Origin: Paenibacillus pabuli
Lineage (GTDB): Bacteria > Bacillota > Bacilli > Paenibacillales > Paenibacillaceae
Length of the DNA: 64,000 bases
Reading direction: 5' to 3'
Assembly (NCBI RefSeq): GCF_039831995.1
Contig: NZ_JBDOIO010000003.1
Location: 1,240,001 to 1,304,000 of the forward strand
Under the pieces are notes generated by a model. It searched no databases and was not told where the DNA came from. It saw only the letters and a list, made by a program, of their open reading frames with translations. The translations under genes and the position numbers were made by a program. Of this stretch, positions 17,671 through 27,800 are shown piece by piece. Each line of letters opens with the position of its first letter. Positions within the stretch are counted from its first letter, which is position 1.

Positions 17671-17711
17671 AAAAGAACGGCAGGAACATGGTGTACCCAG
17701 TCCCTGCCGTT
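17671..17711 (-). terminator. Intercistronic stem-loop between binding protein and permease
   Basis: Stem AACGGCAGG / CCTGCCGTT with an 18-base loop and CTTTT after it on the minus strand. Probably a leaky terminator or mRNA-stabilising hairpin giving more binding protein than permease. Confidence 0.6.
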
Positions 17712-17751
17712 CACGGCCTATCGTTGCAATGAGCGGTTGTTCTGCCGGGTA

Positions 17752-19317
17752 TTACTGTGCTGCAGTTGTAATCTCGTCGGCATAGAACATTTCATCACTG
17801 CGCGGCGTGAAGTTCACGCGTGCATTCGTTCCGTAGACACCTTCCATCTGGTACAGATACACGGCTGGACGTTCCTCTGCGAAGATTTGCTGTACTTGCT
17901 GGTACTCTTTTTCCCGAGCCTCAGGGTCCATGTTCACGAGTGCAGATTGCAGCAATTTCTCCACTTCCGGATTATTGTAATCCGACTCTCCTTTAGCTTC
18001 TTCTAACATGTAACGGTTGTAGTTATTCGATGCGTCGAACAAGGAGTTACCGATACCGATCATGAAGATCTCCTTGAATGATTTGGAGCTGTAACGTTCA
18101 CTGAAAGCACTCGGCTCAAGCACGTCCATATTGATTTTGAAGCCTGCTTGCTCCAGCATGGCAGCAACAACTTCAACCTGCTCTTTGTATTGCGATGATA
18201 CGGAAATGGTCATTTCGGCTTCGCCTTCAGCGTAACCCGCTTCTTTCAGAAGCTGTTTGGCTTTTTCCAGATCATATAGCGATGTTTTGTATAGTGACGG
18301 ATCTGCACCAAAGTTTCCTGGCGTTACGGATGTGCGGGTTACGATACCTGCTCCGCCAGCAATGCTGTCGACAATGCCTTGTTTGTCGATGGCCAGATCA
18401 ATGGCTTCACGCACTTTCGGATCAGCTGTAATACTGCCTTCTGTCTGACGGAAAATCAGTTGCAATACGCGCTGGATCGGTGCTTTGACAATTTTCTTGT
18501 CGGCTTCTCCCTCAATGCGGGCGATGTCCGTAGACGGAATCGATGCCGCTACGTCAACGCCACCCGCGAGCAGTTCGGATACCCGTGTGGAAGCCTCAGG
18601 GATCACGCGGAATACGACTTCATTCCATTTCGGTTCATCGCCATAGTAGTTCTCATTCTTCACGAGTACCACACGATCATCTTTGGTCCATTTGCTGAAT
18701 TTATAAGGTCCGGTTCCTACCGGTTGTTTCAGGAAAGCATCCATTCCATTTTCTTCGATATATTTGGCAGGCAGGATGCCTGCTCCCATTTTGGACAGAC
18801 GATTAAGCAGAAGCGGGTCCGGTCCATCTGTAATGATATCCACGGTATGCTCATCCACTTCTTTGACTTCGACGATATTTTTGAAATAGCTGTTTTGTTT
18901 AAGCGTTTCATCTTTGGCTACACGCTCGAGTGTATATTTCACGTCTGCTGAAGTGAATGGATCACCGTTATGGAACGTAACCCCTTCACGCAGCTTGAAA
19001 CGCCAGGTGGTGTCATCCACTTGTTCCCAGAATTCTGCAAGTCCGGGCACTTTATTTTGTTCGCTGTCGTTTTTGATTAGGTAATCGAATACGTTGACCA
19101 GAACTGCCTCACTGGATGTATTATTGTTGTTGTGCGGATCGAAGCTCTCTATATCCGTAGCTGCTGCAATGGTTAGCGTTGTGCTGGCAGCTCCGCCTTC
19201 AGTTCCACTCGATGCCGAGTTGCTGTCCGTGCCTGTGCTTGTTCCACCGCATGCGCTGAGCACCAATACCACAGCGAGTAATGTCATCCACATGCCAGTC
19301 CATTGTCTTTTTTTCAT
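17752..19317 (-). CDS. Family 5 extracellular solute-binding lipoprotein (peptide)
   Basis: 521 residues. Lipoprotein signal peptide with lipobox VLSAC (Cys23), then a Ser/Gly/Thr-rich linker, then a DppA/OppA-type fold. Hallmarks are FDPHNNNNTSSEAVLVNVFDYL, a WRFKLREGVTFHNGDPFTSADVKYTLER block near 100-130, and GTGPYKFSKW near 205. This captures the substrate outside the membrane for the two permeases downstream. The start overlaps the stop of the M20 gene by four bases (ATGA), so they are coupled. The ligand is inferred as peptide from the peptidases in the operon; family 5 proteins can also bind nickel, heme or sugars. Confidence 0.9.
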   Translation of the reverse strand: MKKRQWTGMWMTLLAVVLVLSACGGTSTGTDSNSASSGTEGGAASTTLTIAAATDIESFDPHNNNNTSSEAVLVNVFDYLIKNDSEQNKVPGLAEFWEQVDDTTWRFKLREGVTFHNGDPFTSADVKYTLERVAKDETLKQNSYFKNIVEVKEVDEHTVDIITDGPDPLLLNRLSKMGAGILPAKYIEENGMDAFLKQPVGTGPYKFSKWTKDDRVVLVKNENYYGDEPKWNEVVFRVIPEASTRVSELLAGGVDVAASIPSTDIARIEGEADKKIVKAPIQRVLQLIFRQTEGSITADPKVREAIDLAIDKQGIVDSIAGGAGIVTRTSVTPGNFGADPSLYKTSLYDLEKAKQLLKEAGYAEGEAEMTISVSSQYKEQVEVVAAMLEQAGFKINMDVLEPSAFSERYSSKSFKEIFMIGIGNSLFDASNNYNRYMLEEAKGESDYNNPEVEKLLQSALVNMDPEAREKEYQQVQQIFAEERPAVYLYQMEGVYGTNARVNFTPRSDEMFYADEITTAAQ

Positions 19318-20525
19318 TTGGAACGTTCCCCCTTAGAAGTAGTGTTTCTTGCCAAAAATTCAAGTGCTACGGATGACAGCATGCCTACACCATATGGCAG
19401 TGCCGTTTCATCCAGATCAAACATCGGATGATGAAGCGGATACCTTGTCCGTTCTTCATCATTGCCGGAACCAAGGCGGAAGAATACGCCAGGAATCTGT
19501 TCGCAATAGAAGGCAAAATCCTCACCGCCGGTAGAAGGCGGAATACTGCTCCATCCTTTTGCCCAATCCAATCCATCCACAGTTTCGGTAAGCAAGTCCA
19601 CCATTGCATGATCATTCACCACAACCGGATATCCATCGCCGTAAACGACTTTATGCCCTGCGCCGAAGGATGAACAAACCCCGCTAACGACCTGTTCAAT
19701 CAATGCAGGCATACGTTCTCGAATGGCAGGCGAGAGTGTACGCACTGTACCGATCATCTCCACCTCTGGCGCAATGGCTGTGCCCATATACCCGCCACTG
19801 ATTTTACCAATGGTGACTACGACGGGCTCCAGCGGATCTACCAAACGACTGGCGATATTCTGCAATGCAGTGATGACCTGTGCAGATACGGCAATCGCAT
19901 CGATTCCCTCATGCGGCCGTGCAGCATGTCCTCCTTTGCCGAACACGCGAATCACCAGGCGGTCTGCCGAAGCAAAAGCAACCCCTTTACTGACTCCGAC
20001 AGTGCCCGTATCCTGACCAGGTGTCATATGCAAACCTGCAATCGCATCCACCTTCGGATTCTCCAGTACACCGTCCTGAATCATGGCACGTGCACCGGCA
20101 AGTCCCTCTTCTGCAGGCTGGAATACAAACTTGATGTTGCCCGACTTCGGCCTGCCAAGACCCGTAAGCAGTTCAGCCGCTCCCATCAGAATTGTTGTAT
20201 GTGCGTCATGACCGCACAAGTGAGCCTTGCCTTCAACCTGGGAACTGTACTCCGCCGATTTCTGATCCTGGATCGGAAGAGCATCCATATCTGCGCGAAG
20301 TGCAATGGTTGGGCCATCCGTTTCTCCCCGGAGCAAACCTACAACCCCGGTCTTCCCAACATAACGGGTCACTTCAAGCCCCAGACTTTCCAGATGTTCG
20401 GCCACGATGCCTGAAGTCCTCACCTCTTCATATCCGATTTCCGGATTGCGGTGGAAGTCTCTCCGCCAGTTCGTGAGCTTCGGCTGCAGCTGCTGTGCAA
20501 GTTCAAATAGTTTTGCTTGTTCCAT
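19314..20525 (-). CDS. M20 family amidohydrolase (peptidase M20D)
   Basis: 403 residues. A di-metal hydrolase that removes an acyl or amide group from N-acyl amino acids or peptides, of the HipO/AmaA/YhaA branch. Seen: FHRNPEIGYEE at 24-34, ALRADMDALP near 76-85, metal ligands in HLCGHDAHTT (Cys104, His106), and Glu139-Glu140 in FQPAEEGLAGA. The dimerisation insert sits between about 185 and 295. The ATG shares bases with the stop of the upstream GntR gene (TAATG), so translation is coupled. Likely processes peptides brought in by the adjacent importer. Exact substrate unknown. Confidence 0.9.
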   Translation of the reverse strand: MEQAKLFELAQQLQPKLTNWRRDFHRNPEIGYEEVRTSGIVAEHLESLGLEVTRYVGKTGVVGLLRGETDGPTIALRADMDALPIQDQKSAEYSSQVEGKAHLCGHDAHTTILMGAAELLTGLGRPKSGNIKFVFQPAEEGLAGARAMIQDGVLENPKVDAIAGLHMTPGQDTGTVGVSKGVAFASADRLVIRVFGKGGHAARPHEGIDAIAVSAQVITALQNIASRLVDPLEPVVVTIGKISGGYMGTAIAPEVEMIGTVRTLSPAIRERMPALIEQVVSGVCSSFGAGHKVVYGDGYPVVVNDHAMVDLLTETVDGLDWAKGWSSIPPSTGGEDFAFYCEQIPGVFFRLGSGNDEERTRYPLHHPMFDLDETALPYGVGMLSSVALEFLARNTTSKGERSK

Positions 20526-21271
20526 TAGTGCTCATTCCCTTCTTGTTGTTCCGAGGAGACCAGCCGTGAATAGATGGCATCAGCGGAAAATGCAATGTGA
20601 CGTTTCATCGTATCTCGTGACTTCATCGGATCACGTGATTTCAGTGCTTCAAGTATCTCGGTATGTACGCCTTGGTTAAGGACCCGAATATTTTCATCGT
20701 ATGGCATCAAATCCAGCGCAGGATTGATCTTGGTACGAATCTGTCTGACTGCCGTTTCCAAGTATGGATTACCCGACGCTTTGGCAATCGTCAGATGAAA
20801 CTTGACGTCCAGTGCCCTGAACCACTCCCGCGTACACGCTGGCTCGGTACTCTGTTTGATATAACCTTCCAGCAGCTCCAGTTCGCCTGCGGTGATCCGC
20901 TCAGCTGCCAGAAAAGCGCCTTCCGGCTCAACGATTGTCCGATATTCAAACACATGTAACATCTGATCCCAGTCACGCATAATTTCTTCCTTGGTTCTTT
21001 TGTGTGCATTCGCCGTGATGGGAAGTACGAAGGTTCCTCCCTTGGCTCCGACACGCTTCTCAATTAGTCCCTTACTCTCAAGAGCGGACAAGGCTTCACG
21101 TACCGTAATTCGGCTTGCATTGAAAATTTCGGCAAGCTCACGTTCCGAAGGGAGCTGATCTTCACTCATGATTTCCTTAAGGATGATGGCTTCCTCTAAC
21201 TGTTCCCTGATGAATTCACTGACCTTTATTGCAGAAACTTTCTCAAATTGGAAAGTCGCCTGGTTGAACAT
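20525..21271 (-). CDS. GntR-family regulator, FadR/FCD type
   Basis: 248 residues from the ATG at 21271, which has GGAG seven bases upstream; the longer ORF adds an unlikely leader. Residues 15-80 are the winged helix (LPSERELAEIFNASRITVREALSALESKGLI). The C-terminal FCD domain has the metal-binding histidines in DVKFHLTIAKASGN, GVHTEILEAL and MKRHIAFS. First gene of the peptide operon, so it is probably a repressor relieved by an imported compound or its product. A tandem CTTATACC repeat upstream of it could be the operator. Confidence 0.85.
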   Translation of the reverse strand: MFNQATFQFEKVSAIKVSEFIREQLEEAIILKEIMSEDQLPSERELAEIFNASRITVREALSALESKGLIEKRVGAKGGTFVLPITANAHKRTKEEIMRDWDQMLHVFEYRTIVEPEGAFLAAERITAGELELLEGYIKQSTEPACTREWFRALDVKFHLTIAKASGNPYLETAVRQIRTKINPALDLMPYDENIRVLNQGVHTEILEALKSRDPMKSRDTMKRHIAFSADAIYSRLVSSEQQEGNEH

Positions 21272-21303
21272 ATCAACACTCCGATCGATATAATGTCTAA
21301 ACC

Positions 21304-21326
21304 TTATACCATTAACTCTTATACCT
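21304..21326. promoter_or_regulatory. Tandem 8-base repeat, possible GntR operator
   Basis: CTTATACC at 21304-21311 and again at 21319-21326, 15 bases apart, 30-55 bases upstream of the GntR start codon. Direct rather than inverted, which is less usual for FadR-type regulators. Confidence 0.4.
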
Positions 21327-21418
21327 AATATAATTCCGAGTAAACAGATATGCAATGATTTTTTTCGGAAATCACAAATATATTTTTAATTCCGACATAA
21401 ATGCTTGCCCTAATAACG

Positions 21419-21451
21419 AAAAAGACGCGGCCGAATGTTCGGCAGCGTCTT
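21419..21451 (-). terminator. Terminator of the Gfo/Idh/MocA operon
   Basis: Stem AAGACGC-GCCGAA / TTCGGC-GCGTCTT with one bulge, followed by five T on the minus strand. Confidence 0.85.
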
Positions 21452-21480
21452 CTCATCGTTATAACTGTGTTTCATCGATT

Positions 21481-22572
21481 TTAGTTTTGCTCGTTCAAGT
21501 ACACTGCTTTTCCCGTACGGGCAGATTCATAGAGAGCTTCGAGAATTTGCGATACGACCAGAGCTTGTTTAGGTGTAACTACAGGCTCCTGATCCTTCTC
21601 GATAGCTTCAATCCATTTTCTCATCTCAACATCTGGCGCACTTTCCGACTTCCCGTCGTAGAAGGCAACTCCGTCTGCACTAAGTGAGATCTCATTCGTA
21701 TAGAGACGGCTGAATTTCTCACCGTTAATGCGCAGGCCGTTCTTCATGTCGGCTCCGGCTTCCGTTCCGCTAAGGCTGCATTTCGCTTCATCCACATCCA
21801 GGGAATTTAGCGCCCAGCTGGATTCCAGCATGATGGTTGCCCCATTTTCCATAACGATCATGCCGAAGGCCGAATCTTCAACCGAGAATTTCTTCGGATC
21901 CCACGGGCCCCATGCATTTGCAGCATTTTCCTTTTGGGAGAGCTCATGATACGTCGTGCCCAGAACCACTTTTGGCTTGTAATTATCCATCATCCAGAGT
22001 GTCAGGTCCAGTGCATGTGTGCCGATATCGATCAGCGGTCCGCCGCCTTGTTTTTCTTCATCAAGGAAAACACCCCACGTCGGTACGGCTCTTCTGCGAA
22101 TCGCATGTGCCTTGGCAAAATAAATCGATCCCAGGTCGCCTGCTTCGCACATTTTCTTCAGGTATAGGCTGTCTTCCCTGAAGCGGTTATTGTATCCAAT
22201 GGTCAGCTTTTTGCCTGTACGCTCAGCTGCTTCAAGCATGCTCTGTGCTTCGGCAGATGTCTTCGCCATCGGCTTTTCACACATCACGTGTTTGCCGGCT
22301 TCAAGCGCAGCAATGGAGATTTCGGCATGCGAAATATTCGGAGTGAGCACATGAACGATATCAATGGACTCATCCTTCAGCAGTTCCTGATAATCCGTAT
22401 ATACTTCGGCTTCGGCGCTGCCATATTTCTCTTTGGCTTCTTCAGCACGTTCAGGGACGATATCACAGAATGCAACCAGTTCAACATTCTCAAGCTTGCT
22501 CAAACTTGGCAGATGCTTGCCATTCGCAATCCCGCCACATCCAACAATTCCGATCCGGTACACTTTACTCAT
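21481..22572 (-). CDS. Gfo/Idh/MocA family oxidoreductase
   Basis: 363 residues. NAD(P)-dependent sugar or polyol dehydrogenase. Residues 5-120 are a Rossmann fold (YRIGIVGCGGIANGKHLPSL), with the family signature GKHVMCEKPMAK near 95, where the lysine is catalytic. The C-terminal half has GGGPLIDIGTHALDL near 180, containing the conserved aspartate and histidine. The second ATG (22572) is preferred: GAGGG lies nine bases before it. It overlaps the end of the AraC gene, so the three genes are one operon. Probably oxidises a sugar, inositol or sugar-acid derivative; the substrate cannot be read from sequence. Confidence 0.85.
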   Translation of the reverse strand: MSKVYRIGIVGCGGIANGKHLPSLSKLENVELVAFCDIVPERAEEAKEKYGSAEAEVYTDYQELLKDESIDIVHVLTPNISHAEISIAALEAGKHVMCEKPMAKTSAEAQSMLEAAERTGKKLTIGYNNRFREDSLYLKKMCEAGDLGSIYFAKAHAIRRRAVPTWGVFLDEEKQGGGPLIDIGTHALDLTLWMMDNYKPKVVLGTTYHELSQKENAANAWGPWDPKKFSVEDSAFGMIVMENGATIMLESSWALNSLDVDEAKCSLSGTEAGADMKNGLRINGEKFSRLYTNEISLSADGVAFYDGKSESAPDVEMRKWIEAIEKDQEPVVTPKQALVVSQILEALYESARTGKAVYLNEQN

Positions 22573-23509
22573 ATCCATTCACCCTCACTTTTGATTTGGT
22601 TTGTTTCATCTTCCGAAAAGCGGACGGGGTCATCCCCAGACGCTTGCGGAAAACGGCATGCAAGTAGTTGGCATTGGTAAAACCAGAGACAAGTGCAATT
22701 TGTTCAATCGATCCATTGCTCTCCTCCAGATTGCGGCATACCGCGCCAAGGCGAATATCTTCCAGCACACGGCTGAACGGCATGCCCGGCTGCACCTGAT
22801 AAAATATCCGCTGCAGCTGTCTGGTGCTGATATGTAGCTTCTCTGCCACATGTTCCAGTGTTACGGCATTGGAATAGTTGGCCTCCATATACTGGACCGC
22901 ATATTCATACCTGTACATGGACATATCCCGCTCAGGTGCTTCAACCCGGATTTCGCCGTTATCATGGGCACGGACCGTTCTCAGCAGGATGCTGATCACA
23001 AGCTGTTTAATGGATGTATAATACCCGATCAGTTTACGATCACAGGCTTCGTACGCTTCCAAAAAACAGTTCATGGCCCGGTGATAATCATGCACCGGAA
23101 CGAGGGGCAGCGCTTTGAGCTTGGCGATCGTTTCCTCGGATTCTGCCGCTTCCCACGGATCTACATCCTCTCTGGGCTGCTCGACAATATCCACATGAAG
23201 ACATAGTTCATCCATGTCCTCTTCGGAATCGGCCTCCTGATAGTGAACGACGCCAGGCCCGGTCAAATAAAGCATGCCTTCGGACAAGGAATGCATCTGA
23301 TCTCCCAAAATGACCTTCCCCTTGCCCCGCGGAATAAAATGAAATTCAAATTCCGCATGGTTATGAAAATCAACGATTCGACCTGCCGGAAATGACGTCA
23401 GATGAAATCGTAAAACCCGTATTTCGTAATGTCCCCAGGCAATGGATATATCCAAACGCTCAAGGAGGTCCTGTCGTTCAAGCATTTTTTCAAAAGGATA
23501 TCGGTTCAA
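22565..23509 (-). CDS. AraC-family regulator with cupin sensor domain
   Basis: 314 residues. The N-terminal cupin (about 35-130) has FHNHAEFEFHFIPRGKG and metal-like histidines. The C-terminal 100 residues hold two helix-turn-helix motifs (VTLEHVAEKLHISTRQLQRIF and SIEQIALVSGFTNANYLHAVFRK). The start is a TTG seven bases after GGGGAGG; no ATG fits. It sits between the two Gfo/Idh/MocA genes in the same operon and very likely controls them in response to a sugar bound by the cupin. Confidence 0.85.
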   Translation of the reverse strand: MNRYPFEKMLERQDLLERLDISIAWGHYEIRVLRFHLTSFPAGRIVDFHNHAEFEFHFIPRGKGKVILGDQMHSLSEGMLYLTGPGVVHYQEADSEEDMDELCLHVDIVEQPREDVDPWEAAESEETIAKLKALPLVPVHDYHRAMNCFLEAYEACDRKLIGYYTSIKQLVISILLRTVRAHDNGEIRVEAPERDMSMYRYEYAVQYMEANYSNAVTLEHVAEKLHISTRQLQRIFYQVQPGMPFSRVLEDIRLGAVCRNLEESNGSIEQIALVSGFTNANYLHAVFRKRLGMTPSAFRKMKQTKSKVRVNGYE

Positions 23510-23530
23510 TATCGTACCTCCCCAACCAGC

Positions 23531-24535
23531 CTAACCTTGCAAATCACTGAGGGAGATCCTGCGTCCTTCCTTGGCAGAGGTGTTGGCAGCTTCCATCAGG
23601 CGTGTCAGCTCGGCGGCAATCTGAAGATTCTCAGCAGCCAAGGAATCGTTCTGAATATGAGAAACCCACTGACTGAATGCGCTTTCTCTTTTCTCCAGCA
23701 ACGGAAGCTCAGTCCATTCCTTAACCGCCTCTGTACCCGCATTGGTTCGGATCAGCAGCCTGTCGTCAGGCGTCCCGTACAGCAAGGTTCCTTCCGTTCC
23801 ATGAACTTCAATGGTAAATGGAGAGTGACTGTTCACAAAACCGGCTTCAACCACACCGATCGCTCCAGAATCCGTAAACAAGGTGGCAACTGCATTATCT
23901 TCTACCTCTTTGCCTGTGACATAACCGAAATTGGCATTCACGCCTGTCACTTCCTGACCCAGGAACAGTCTGGTTAAATACATCGGATGGCACCCCAGGT
24001 CAATCATAGCACCTCCCTGGCATTCCTCCAAGTTATAAAAGTGCTGAGGCAGCCAGTCTGCTATCGCTCCGTTATGAGACAGGCGAACCCGGACATAAGT
24101 CACTTTTCCCAACAAACCTTGCTGAAGCACATCCTGGATGGTTAACGTGTACCCGTCATTCAGACGAGGCAAGGATACCGTCATTTTGACTCCCAGCTCG
24201 CGGACTTCAGCCAGAATTGCATTCACCTCTTGTACCGTTGAAGCAATGACTTTTTCTGTGAAAATATGTTTACCTGCTCTTGCAGCGACGGTGATGACGT
24301 CCTGGTGGTCACGGGTAGGTGCGTCCACAATAACGGCGTCAATATCCTTCTGTGCCAGCATCTCTTCAAGAGATGAAAAGTAGGGGACATTCAGTCGTTC
24401 TGCAGCTTCCTTGCCGCGCTGGGCATTGTCATCCCAAACTGCTGCAATTTCAGTGTCCTCATGTTCCTGGGCTTGCTTGATATAATCCCATGCGTGCACA
24501 TGCCACATGCTTATTTTACCAATTCGAATGGTCAC
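23531..24535 (-). CDS. Gfo/Idh/MocA family oxidoreductase
   Basis: 334 residues, GTG start nine bases after AGGAGG. The N-terminal Rossmann fold begins IRIGKISMWHVHAWDY, which is unlike the usual GxGxxG: the loop reads KISMWHVHA, as in MviM-like members that act on sugar derivatives. The signature position reads GKHIFTEKVIAS, with EKV in place of the common EKP. The C-terminal domain has GGAMIDLGCHPMYLTRL. Only about 20% of positions look shared with the other dehydrogenase of the operon by eye, so it is not a recent duplicate. Probably catalyses a second oxidation or epimerisation step in the same pathway. First gene of the operon. Confidence 0.8.
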   Translation of the reverse strand: MTIRIGKISMWHVHAWDYIKQAQEHEDTEIAAVWDDNAQRGKEAAERLNVPYFSSLEEMLAQKDIDAVIVDAPTRDHQDVITVAARAGKHIFTEKVIASTVQEVNAILAEVRELGVKMTVSLPRLNDGYTLTIQDVLQQGLLGKVTYVRVRLSHNGAIADWLPQHFYNLEECQGGAMIDLGCHPMYLTRLFLGQEVTGVNANFGYVTGKEVEDNAVATLFTDSGAIGVVEAGFVNSHSPFTIEVHGTEGTLLYGTPDDRLLIRTNAGTEAVKEWTELPLLEKRESAFSQWVSHIQNDSLAAENLQIAAELTRLMEAANTSAKEGRRISLSDLQG

Positions 24536-24754
24536 GTTGTCTTACCTCCTAGTATATAATATCCTGACATCTAAATATAAGTTATCACAGACTTCATTTC
24601 ATTTTAATAGAAACAGGCGACAACAAATATATAAAATTGCGACATCTAATTCAGAGTTTACATTCTGAATTCAACACACTAAGAAGCTGTCTCCTCTATG
24701 GTTTTGCGGTCAGAAGACTTAACGTTGAGGTTCAATGGCTTGTCATGAAAATCT

Positions 24755-24798
24755 AAAAAAAGACCAGGTGTTCATGCAAATGCATGGCACCTGGTCTT
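24755..24798 (-). terminator. Terminator of the S8 protease gene
   Basis: Long stem AAGACCAGGTG..CATGCA / TGCATG..CACCTGGTCTT on the minus strand, then seven T. The 220 bases from here to the Gfo/Idh/MocA start are AT-rich, with promoter DNA only. Confidence 0.9.
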
Positions 24799-24839
24799 GA
24801 TTCAATAAATGGTTTCTGACTCATGAATCCATCTCAGAT

Positions 24840-27800
24840 TTAAGGAAGCAAATTCTCTTCGGTAGGTGGTTCCGGTTCTGGTTCCGGTTCCGGGTTGTTC
24901 TCTTCCCCGGCAGTTACGTATAACCGGCCTGGTGCTTCAGTCTCGATTTTGTTCCCTGCTGCGTCCTGAACACGAATGACAATGACTCCTCCCTCAAGGA
25001 CTAATGAGGAAGGTGTGGTATATGTGCCCGTATAATGACCAGGCTCTGTTTCCACCAGTGGAATCTCCGATCTGCCTTCAGCATTTAGATTCAGCGGCAG
25101 CTGGATTCGGAATGCTGCCTGCAGGCCTGGAGCACTGTCGAAGGAAACCGTTACGGTTTCTCCCGACACAATTCGCACATCCTCGGCAGGTGCAATATTG
25201 GTCAACTCAGGCAATGTTGTTTCCACATAAACCTTACGGGTTACCGTCGTTTTATTGCCCGCGACGTCCGTCGCAATAACCGTAATTGTGTTCTCGCCTT
25301 CATTGACGAGAATACGATGACTGAAGCTTCGGTCTCTCTCCAGCCTGACTGTCTCGCCGTTTACCGTAACCTTGTTGAGGAATTGATCCACTGCGCTGCC
25401 CGTAACATGCACCACTTCTGCGTTGGTTCGGCTTCCTTCCTCAGGCGTAAGAAGAGTTAACTGCGGCGGCGTTTGATCCTGAATAATGACAACGGGAAGC
25501 GAGCGGTCCGTTACTTTCCCGTCGATTACTGCCTCTGCAGTAAAGGCATTGACCCCTGAACGAAGTTTGGCTTCAAACTTGAACGTTCCGTTGCTTACCG
25601 TTGTTGTCCCTGCTGCATCTTTGCCATTGTAAATTTTGATCTGAGCTCCGTTTGCCGGAGAAGTACCTGACACGGTGAAGGTCGGTTTATTCGTGTAGGT
25701 GTTGGTCGGTGCCGTAATGACTGGTGCGTTTACCGGATATCTCACCACCGCACGAATCATATAGTTGCCTTCTTCTGCCGGTGCTGTACTCCACACGCCG
25801 CTTACGCGCTGCCAGGTTCGCCCGGCATTCGTGCCGTTCTCATCAGTAGCCAGTCCCGGTGCGCTTGTTCCAGCCACGGATTGTACATATACGATATAGA
25901 AATCTCCGCTCGCGATGACTGGTTCAGGGAATTCAACGCTGGTCCACTGATCGTTGCGCAGTGCTGTCCCGTCAAACGGTCCTGCCAGCAAACGTCCAGG
26001 TGCTCCATCTGCTCCGGAAGCATCATAGACGGCATATTGAAATGCGGTTCCACCAGGTACAGGCCATTCTGTGTTCCAGAAGCGGAACGATGCACCTGTT
26101 ACTTGAGCTGTAGCTTGCTCAGGTGTCATTCGCACGGCCCAGGCATTGTCAGCCGCTACAAAAGCTCTCGCATTCTCCGCTGTACCGTCATCATATGCGA
26201 TTTCCCCAGGGAAACCGATAAATGGCTTCAATGCCACACTCGCATCGGCTGTGCCATTCCCGGGTACCGTCACATTAATCGTTTTGCTGTAATAATCTGC
26301 AGCTCTGACGGAGACCGTATAACTTCCTTCCAGCACATCCAGTACAAAACTGCCGTCTGCCCCGGTGCGAACCTCACCTACCTGGGCATCCTCCAGTACC
26401 AGAACTGAAGCATCAGCCAGAGGTTCGCCTGTCCGCTCGTCGGTAACTATACCTTCAATCGAACCATGAGGTATAGCTTCCAGATTGAAATTGGCTTTTG
26501 CACCACTACCATCGGTGATGGTTACTGCTTGTGTGCGCGGATAATAACCGTAAGCCTCCGCTTTTAATGTATAATCACCCGCCACATGCGTGAAGCTGTA
26601 TTTCCCTGTGGATGGATCTGTTTTCACCGAACGTCCGGTTTCAATCACCGTAACCGTTGCACTGGCAGGCAGGCTTTGCGGATTAACAGAACCTGCTTCA
26701 GGTTTCTGGGCTTCAGGCTGCTGCTGTTTGGATTGATTGAATTCGGCCTTATCGGTTCGTGTAACTTTGTACCAGGAATTGTCATAATCCGGTTTTGGCT
26801 TGTCACTGCTGAGCGCTACCGAAATATCCTGTGTTACCGTCTCCGGAGCAATACTCAAAATGCGGACATCGTCAATATACCAACCTGTCTTGACCACACT
26901 GCTATCCGAGGTCAGACGGAATCGGAATTGAACTTCGTTTCCAGTCAGCGCACTCAGATCGTAAAATACCGGTGTCCATTGCTTGCCGTTAGAACTATGA
27001 GAGAACTTGCCCAGTTCGGACCATGTGCTTCCGCCGTCTGATGAAGCTTCCACATAGCCAAAATCATATCCGCCCTCAATTTCATACCAGTGGTTGAATG
27101 TCAGGGTGGCATCATTGGTATCCGTCAAATTCACAACTGGCGATACCAGCGAATAGTTCGAACCGTTCTCATACGTATTGTCCAGATCGGTTGCCCATAC
27201 ATTTGGCGGAGAAACAGCACTCGCAGGTCCATTGACTGGAACACCGCGTTCCCATTCATCCTTCGTTCCCGAGTGCGTCCAGCCATTATCGTCACTTCCG
27301 TCAAAATGGTCGACGTAGATGTCTTCCGGCACCTCAACCGAAATGGATACCTCGTTCGATTTTTCGCTTTCATTGCCGCTATAATCCAGAGCTGCAACAG
27401 TGTAATAGTAAGTGGCATCCGTCACGGTAGCCGTATCCGTAAATGTTGTTGCTCTTGTATTTCCAATTGCCTCGTATTCGGCACCCGAAGTTGTCGAACG
27501 ATAGACGACATAGGACTCCAGATCTTCATCGTCAGGTCCATTCCAGGACAGCGCCACATTACCCAAAATGTCAGCAGTAGCACTCAACTCTGCAGGTGAC
27601 CCGGGAGCGATATCATCCGGTGATTGTACCGAAAAGTCATCGATATACCAGCCTGCCTTCTGTACAGAGTTGTCACTGGTCAGATTAAACTGGATGAACA
27701 CCTGTTGTCCTGCATAATCACGCAGGTCCACATACTGCGTTTTCCAATCCCCGCCTGTGCCCGTAAAGCTTAACAGTTCTTCAAACACATAGTCACTGTC

